Shown here piece by piece: positions 57,601 to 64,000 of a stretch of DNA of 64,000 nt (its first letter is position 1; each line of letters begins with the position of its first letter). The DNA comes from Limnomonas spitsbergensis (taxonomy: Eukaryota > Chlorophyta > Chlorophyceae > Chlamydomonadales). The notes under the pieces were generated by a model, which searched no databases, was not told the origin of the DNA, and was given only the letters and a program-made list of their open reading frames with translations. The stretch covers positions 3,435,001 through 3,499,000 of the forward strand of contig JAYJMM010000100.1 of NCBI GenBank assembly GCA_037349105.1, written 5' to 3'. The position numbers were made by a program, and so were the translations under genes.

Positions 57601-60600
57601 CCCCTCCTGAGCTTGCCTCCGTATCCAGCGCCTTGGCTGGGTCTGGATCTGCAGCAGAGGGGCAAACCTTCCTGCTACCTCTGGAATTTGAATCTGGTCG
57701 TCCAGCCGAGCCCACAGCATTGGACGCACCGCAGTCGTCCTGTGATCCTCATTTCTCCCTGCCAACAGCAACCCCATCAGGGGCCGAGGCTGCCCTGCCT
57801 AAGGAGGAGCCCATGGCTGTGGAGAGTTCACCCCCCCCAGATCTGGAACTGCTGCTGAATTCCCAGCCACTGGGCAATGCGGGGCTTGCGAGCTTGCAGC
57901 CAGCCAGCTGTGCAGCATTCACCTTCCTGACCAGCCAGCCACCAGATCCAGCCAGCACTGGCAGTATGAGACCTGAATGCCTGGATGATGGTGGCAGTGG
58001 ACTGACCTGCCTACGTGTACACAGCCCAGGCAATGCCCCTGTCACCAGCCTTCGAGGAAGGTTCACTGGTGCTGTCTCTGGCGGTGCTCCAGGCAGCGGC
58101 CCAAGCAGCTCCAAAGGCGTCAGTGGTGCACACAGCGACGCATGTTGCCCCCAGTTAAAAGCTGGCCAGGTTAGATGCCACAAGCCAGGCAGCTTCTCAC
58201 GCAGGTCCCCTGGCAGCAGCAGCCCCGGGATTGTCAGAGCTGACATCAATGCATATCTCAGACCCCATCCAGCTAGCTCAGTCAGGGACGGTGATGCGCC
58301 AGCATGCGGTGCGTCAGCTGCATTGGCAGTGGTGGGAGGGGAGGGGTCAGCCGTGGAGCCTGCGCAAATGGATCAGCTTCTGCTGGCGTTGGATCAGCTG
58401 GTGGACCAGCTGGTGGATGATGGGGAGAACGAGGAAGGATTTGATGCCTTGGTTGGAGCCCGAGGCCTGGCTTTTGAGCCAAGCTTGACTTCTGAACCAG
58501 GTTCTACCCAGCATGAGCCTTTGCTGCAAGACCTGCTGGCGAAGCAGGGCTGTGATGATCCGGAGGGCAAGCAGGCGCTGCCTGGTGATGGCCTTGATGA
58601 CAGCGTCAAAACAGAGCATGCTGATGATGGGAGGGGCGAGAAGCCAAGGGTGGAACATGCTGACGTGCATGAGGCCGCATCAGGAGGCAAGCAGCTGAGA
58701 GCGGAGGAATCGCCTGACAACAGGACAGGGAGGGCTGGAGATCTGAATGGCTTGGCCGGATCCGGAGTGACAGCGCTATGTGACCTGCTGGAAGAACTAC
58801 CCTCAGTGAAGCCGCTTTTAGTGTCAGTCCTGAGTGTTGGCCTCCTGTGTCAGCGCCCCGAGGAACCTATATCGTTCAAACAGATGTGCAGCACAGGTGC
58901 TGAGATGCCGCAGCTGGCGTCGACAGGACGTGACCCCATCCAGGATCTGACACCAGATCCATCTCCAGATCCAACTCCAAATCCAATACTTGACCCACAG
59001 CACTGCTTCCAACTGGAGATGACATCCCCTCCTCGAGGTGAGGAAGCTGCTGATCACTCACGACCTTGAGCTACTTGTCGACCCTGTCTGCAATTAATAT
59101 CATTGACCAGCCAGCCGGTGGGTCCTAGACCCTATAATGCACCCACCAGCTGCAATAAATAATAAAAACGATAAACGATACGCCCTGAGACGTGGATTTA
59201 GGAAACCACCTGTTACACCGTAACACTAGGTGGCCTGCCATGCTACAAATAAAGTTTATGCGGGCCTTTCGCTCCTTCCTTGGTGGCTGGTGTGCTCTTG
59301 GTGGTGGTTTGATTTGCCCTTGCTGGATTCCATGCACATCCTGTGTGTGTCCATCTTGTCCTTAATGCACCCACCTGCTGCAATGCCTTTGCCTGTCAGT
59401 CTTGCTGAATTCAAATCGCTCCTACTGCTGCACTGACCATAGCAGATATCCAATCAGCATCAGGAGCCTGCCCTGAAACCCATTGTTTCAAGAGCCAGCC
59501 GCATGCAGTGTGTGCGGATTTAGATCTGCCTGCTGCACCAGCAGCAGCATCAGAGGCTGAATCAGTCCCGAAGACCCCCCTAGACGGCCCTGAGGGCAGG
59601 CCATCGCCCATTTACCCGCCACATACCGCAGATCCTGGCTCAAATGTAATCGCTTCTGAGGCAGCAGCCACGAGAGGATCCTTAGCAGCAGCAGCAGGTG
59701 CTTCAGCCTTTATGTCCTCCCAAGGGGCCCCTGCACCCAGGGGAGAGGCACAAGCTCTGGATCTGAACCTGGATTCGGCGGATCCCGACCTGGATCCGAG
59801 CCTGGATTTGATTGCCTCAACAATACCAGAAACGGAGGCAGCGCCTGCAGGCATGCCAGCAGCCCTGGCATTAGTGCATGGCCCACAGGCGCTTTCAGTG
59901 GTCGAGGGAGACAGCGCTAACCGAGACCAGTCCAAGGGGCCAGATCTGGATCCAGATCCTCTTGGATCAGGACGAGCAGCAGCAAGGGCAGCAATAGAAG
60001 TAGCAGGTGCAGAAGCAGAATCCCAGAGATGCCAGCCTGGGTCGCCTCCTGGGGAGGGTCGACTGAGACTCCCGGTAACAGAAGCAGGAACAAGTGATGG
60101 GGCCGCGATGGCTGACAGTGCTGACAGCCTGGCCAGCGATGGCAAGGGCCATAAAAGGAAGCTGTCGCAGCGACTGCAGAATAACTCCCCTCAGCCGCCT
60201 CTGCCACTGGTAGCCGGTCAAACACTCTCGCCGACGGAAGCTGCAGAGGTTCTGCCTGCTGGTTCAGAGTCCAGCGATAAGTCAGTGGATCTCAGCAGCA
60301 GCGACCAGATCAGTACCAGGAGTGTGCTCACGCCACCACCCCGGCCCCCAGAGGCCAGGCGAGCTGCAGCCTGCAAGCTATCTGACAGCGCCACAGGGGA
60401 GCCTGACAGCCTCATCCGGGTGTACTGCGATGGCCAACCAACAACCTTGCTTCTGTCTGGTATGTACGCGCTTCATGCTGGCTGGCTGGCTTGTTGAGCG
60501 TGCGTGTGTGTGTGTGTGCATGTGTGTGTGAGTAGAAAAAATCGAGAGTGGCTTGCAACAGTTAGGGTTAAGGGTGCAATGCTGAGGGTTGGTTGAGGGG

Positions 60601-62569
60601 TTCAAGGTTGTTTTTACATGAGAGGAGTATAGCATGGGACGTGTGCTCACAAACGACAGAAATTTAGTCAATAACATGAATGCAAGGTCACTGTTTACTT
60701 CAGGTCACTTCACATACAATGCAGCTTCATTACAGTCAACGACCATGGCTTCAAGCTTAATATGCTGCCTTCAGCGCAAACTTCGTCAGGGTGCTCAAGA
60801 TTCAGTAGTGAACATAACATAAATTGCCCTGCCTCCTATTTTTGAGCACCTATCATATCGAAAAGTTTCTAGTTTGCATGCCTTCATCTGATAACGGCCA
60901 TCAGTTATGTCTCCTCTCATCAAAAGGTGACCCCCCCCCGGGTCCTGTTATGATCTGTTACCCAGGAACAAGGGTGTTCAACCTTAGTCCCAGATGTGAG
61001 TTTTTTTGAAGTTTCTTTGTCAACGCAGGTCCTATCCTCCTTCTCGCGCCCCTTGGACTTCAAAACAAAATGTAACCTGCACGGCTGCCTGCTGCTCGCA
61101 GGCTGTCATGTCATGACTGCACGGCAGGCCCTCCTGCTGGTTCTGCAAGGGGTAAAGCTGGATCTCCCGCATGACCCTTTCCCCAGCGTTAGGGCAGCGC
61201 AGAGCAGGTGAATCATGCTTGTCACAGGGATCTGGATCTAGATCTGAATGGCAGCCCGATATATTCTTAAATTGAGTTGGCACGGCCTCCATTTGATCTG
61301 CTTAACTCTGGCAATGCATGGTCATTCACATCCATATATTGCTTGATTTTGGCTATTCCTGCTTCATTACAAGCTTTCCCCACTCACACTGTACAAGCTT
61401 AAAATCGAACACTGATTACAATGCGGATCATGAAAGTGTCAAATCTGGATACCGTATAGTTTGAAACCTTCTTGTGAAATATAGCCTCTGCTGATTACTG
61501 GTATCATCATTGCGAGATTGTCAGTTCTGGATAGGTCCATTGCTAACTTGAATAACATACCAGCACTATCACATGCTGGTCGCAGGCTCTTGCAAGTCTT
61601 GAAAAAGGCAGCGTCAATGAAGAAGAGGAATCAGAGGCTTCAAGTGCAGCAGCCAGTCGATGGATCTAGATCCGAGACAGCCCTCCCACAACCGCCACCT
61701 GCTTCTCTTCCTCCTCGTCCGCCGCACTCCAAGCATCCGCCCAAAAATTGTACATCTCAGGAGGAAGGAATCCAGCCACTTCGCCGCCAGCAACCCAGGG
61801 AGCAACAGCAGCAACAGCAGCAGCAGCGGAATCAACAGCGGCGGCAGCAGCGGGATGTGCATCAGCCGTTAATACAACAGCTGCAGCTGCCAGGGCTGGG
61901 CCAGATCAGGGTTGTACCGGCTGCAGCTAGCAGTCCCTTGCCAAACGGGCCTCGCTCTGTGGGCTTTGCCGCCCCCTGCTTGAAAGCATCTGCACCTCCC
62001 ATCGGAAGGGACAGCGGTGCAGTTCCTGACAGGGGACAGCTTCCTCAGGCTGCACCTCATGTCACATGTCAGCTGACGAGCTGCGATGATGTGGTGGATG
62101 GGACTGAGCGTCAGAGCTGCCACAGCAGTGATGCCTTGGCGGCTGTCCAAAACGGGGGGCGCACAAAGCTCGGTGTTGGACCCAGCAGGTGCCGAGGCCA
62201 GGGTGAGGAGGAAGGCGAGATGCCACAAGTGCTCTTAGATAGCCTACACAAGAGCCCCAGCAGTGACTGCCGAGGCAGCAGCGGCAGCAGTGCAGGGGGA
62301 GGCGCTGCTTGCCCTCCCTCCCCTCCTGCCTGCATGGAGGATGAGGCCAGGAGGAAGAGGCTCCCGCTTGCACGTCGGCAGTTGCCTCATGAAAGTCGCA
62401 GCCTGCCCCCACCTGCTGTTGGTCTGGGCGGTAGCACTGGCGGGCGGGCACGGCGGCCGCCGAGACACAGGGTTGTTGCGGGAGCAGCCCAGCACCAGAC
62501 AGGCCCTGCTGCTGGGATCCAGCCTGGCAGGGCCTCTTACTGGCTGAGGAAGAGGAGCAGGCAGATACA

Positions 62570-62602
<33 letters not shown>

Positions 62603-64000
62603 TGCAGTAGAGCCCCCGTCCTGCCGCCGGTACGAACTCAGGAGCGAAGCCCGGTCCGAAGCCGAGGTTTTCAGCAGAGGGCGCGAACAGCTGGGCCTCA
62701 AGCGGGTCTGCCTGGTGCAGCTACAGCGGGATGGGAGTCATGATGAGCGGTCGCCGGAGGCTGGTGGGTGAAACTGGACTGAATTAGGCTCGGGACTTAC
62801 CGGTATTGAACAAGGCTAGTGGGTATGATTTGATGCTGTGAGCAAAACTACAGCAGACAAGGCATGACTGGATTGCTCGCTAATATGTGCCTCTTGTTTG
62901 GGGGGCTGCTTGCTTACCGATTTACTGCATAATTTCATTCTGGTAGGTTGCTATGTACAGCCTGGGTGGAGCGATCGGGCAGGGCATACCGGGAAAACAT
63001 CATTTTAGTAAATAAAATGGGTAGGGCAGGGCATGCGCATCAAAGCGGTGCAACCTGGCTGCACTTGCCGCCTGGGTTGAGTGATGTGGCAAGATAAAGG
63101 CCAGAAATTGTTTTAATTTGCAGAGAGGTAGGATATGGCCTTATCACAGCGGCAAAGCAACACGGTTTAAGCTGCAGTACGGGTAGGCTGACGGGGCAAG
63201 GATTCCTTAATTGGTTTTAAAAGGCAGGGCATGGGCTGCGTATACCCAGTACTGCAGCAAAGCAACCTGGCTGCACCACCTGCCTGCCCGCAGCTGCTCC
63301 TAGCTGTGAGGCCAAGGATGCTCCGGAACCTGGCCGGATGGCAGCCACGTCATCCCTTCACACCGCTACGTCTCCCTCAGCAGCACAGAGAGAGGCGCGG
63401 CAGATGGGGGCCTTCAGGAGGCGAGGCCGGTCCCTGAATGCCACTGCTGCAGCTGCTCATGCTGCAGCTGTGGCTGTCGCAGCTGTCCGCCCGCTCTCTG
63501 TTGCTGCAATGGCTGCGGCAGCCGGGCGGCAGGCAGCATTGGCTATCGCTACAGCCACGTCAGCTGCTGACATCCAGCCACTTACGGCACCAGGCGCGCC
63601 GGGCCCCAGCGCAGGCTTTCCTAGTACAGCTGCCCCCAGTGCAGCCGCCCCCACGATCAGCCCCGACTGTCCGCCCCCAGGGCCAGCCCTTAGTGCACCG
63701 GCCCATACGTCTGCCCCCACTGCGGCTGCCTATCCTACCCATGCAGTTGCCTCTCATCAGCTGGGAGCAATCAGTGAGCAGCCTGGCTGTGATGACAGAG
63801 ATGCTGAGCAGGCCGGAGAGGTCGATGGCAACGATGGCAGCCAGGTCATGCCTGACACCTCATTGTACGACAACCCTGGTTTGGCAGCATCCCCGCCAGC
63901 CTGTCAAGGTCACCAAACAATTACCCAGCGCTCCATCAGCCAAGGCCATGACCCAGCCCACGTCCTCCTGGCAAATGATGGCCTTGTAGCTGTCCGCATC
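45642..64000 (+). CDS. giant Ala/Glu-repeat protein, at least 12 exons, runs off the right edge
   Basis: Exons: 45642-45776 (ATG), 47440-47574, 48336-48616, 49157-49356, 50194-56633, 57055-57294, 57546-59037, 59446-60459, 60966-60995, 61102-61207, 61586-62763 and 63294 to the window edge. Phases agree at all eleven junctions and total 3,986 codons. Exons 1-4 encode a helical, Leu-rich N terminus (PPDWLRSHV, LLLRLRFLQDRLSQ, LLIRTEDIAAMEGIL). The 6.4 kb fifth exon starts with Gly-Ser units (GGSGSLAQ type) and a Ser/Pro-rich linker, then a very long AAEEAAAV repeat. Later exons are acidic and disordered with DLDPDP-like phrases, then Gln-, Pro- and Ala-rich. A compact block across exons 8-10 (VYCDGQPTTLLLSG, RVFNLSPR, CHVMTARQALLLVLQG) may be a small chromatin- or DNA-reader-like fold, unproven. 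No catalytic motif was seen. A structural or nuclear scaffold role is only a guess. Confidence 0.75.
46127..46250 (-). CDS. possible minus-strand exon, Pro/Gln-rich
   Basis: The frame contains SLYRTWHPYIQKPHAPPWRR and a charged stretch up to a GAG|GTGCAT donor; without splicing it continues as a Glu/Gln/Pro-rich tail to a stop at 46058. It lies in the first intron of the giant plus-strand gene on the opposite strand, so it is either an antisense gene exon or a chance frame. Confidence 0.25.
47282..47470 (+). repeat. three copies of acceptor plus exon start
   Basis: The start of exon 47440 (GGCCTCCTGATCCGCACTGA) is echoed upstream at about 47370 (GGTCTACTGATCCGCACCGT) and about 47297 (GAGCCCCCAGATTCACACTG), with CTTAACCT or CTTCAACCC-type spacer. 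Spacing is about 70 bases. Only the last copy follows a usable acceptor in phase. Confidence 0.65.
50300..50405 (+). repeat. coding 24 bp Gly/Ser repeat
   Basis: Four to five units of GGATCTGGATC-type sequence encode the octapeptide GGSGSLAQ with variants (MAR, LVQ). The 24 bp period equals that of the downstream Ala/Glu array, but the sequence differs. Confidence 0.8.
51380..56633 (+). repeat. coding array of 24 bp units, Ala/Glu octapeptide
   Basis: Roughly 215 units of 24 bases of the type GCAGCTGAGGAGGCTGCAGC TGTG encode AAEEAAAV. Substitutions replace single residues (IEAVKME, ALAAEAV, TEAAKME) but never break the frame. Larger blocks are repeated at higher order, most clearly a 360 bp block (15 units) present in tandem at about 53927-54286 and 54287-54646. 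The opposite strand is also free of stops for about 1,750 codons, a by-product of the GC-rich unit. Confidence 0.9.
60497..60532 (+). repeat. GT dinucleotide microsatellite
   Basis: A (GT)n tract with single interruptions lies just inside the intron after exon 59446-60459. Confidence 0.85.
62565..62602 (+). repeat. CAG microsatellite encoding poly-Gln
   Basis: A pure run of CAG within exon 61586-62763 encodes a stretch of Gln next to a Lys/Arg-rich segment. A second, interrupted CAG tract lies near 61800-61850 in the same exon. Confidence 0.85.

Overview
The window looks like nuclear DNA of a green alga, most likely a chlamydomonadalean (a Haematococcus-like genome is my guess). The reasons are intron-dense genes with GT-AG and occasional GC-AG introns, octotricopeptide-like (OPR) signatures typical of chlorophyte organelle RNA factors, very long Gln-, Ala- and Pro-rich disordered proteins, TGTAA polyadenylation-type signals and abundant minisatellites. 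Nothing looks bacterial. Most coding frames had to be assembled by hand from exons; wherever I give exon lists, intron phases were checked by counting.

Layout. (1) 0-2.7 kb: low-complexity sequence and degenerate short tandem repeats, some carrying donor-like splice sites. (2) 2.7-14.2 kb, plus strand: a multi-exon OPR/helical-repeat protein gene whose introns hold three large minisatellites (5.5-6.4, 8.7-10.4 and 11.4-12.2 kb). (3) 14.2-30.6 kb, minus strand: a large disordered Gln-rich gene (15.95-21.94 kb) and, upstream of it, a Gln-rich gene with two GYF domains (22.5-30.5 kb), the latter containing a 1.8 kb minisatellite intron; the two may be one transcription unit. (4) 30.6-38 kb: fossil mobile elements (a LINE 3' end, a zinc-finger transposon ORF), a broken Cys-rich gene and a small exon with degenerate copies. 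(5) 38.4-43.7 kb, plus strand: a complete 15-exon cytochrome P450 of 531 residues. (6) 44.7-45.5 kb: a small minus-strand gene. (7) 45.6 kb to the right edge, plus strand: a giant gene whose exons join in phase to at least 3,986 codons, including one 6.4 kb exon dominated by an Ala/Glu octapeptide repeat.

The most striking feature is structural. In at least nine places the boundary between an exon and its intron (exon end plus donor, or acceptor plus exon start) has been copied in tandem into the adjoining intron. The stages range from two to four decayed copies up to arrays of 23, 30 and about 62 units in which every unit still carries a splice-site-like motif. A second dispersed signal is a roughly 55 bp motif present in about eight copies on both strands, which looks like the 3' end of a LINE family.
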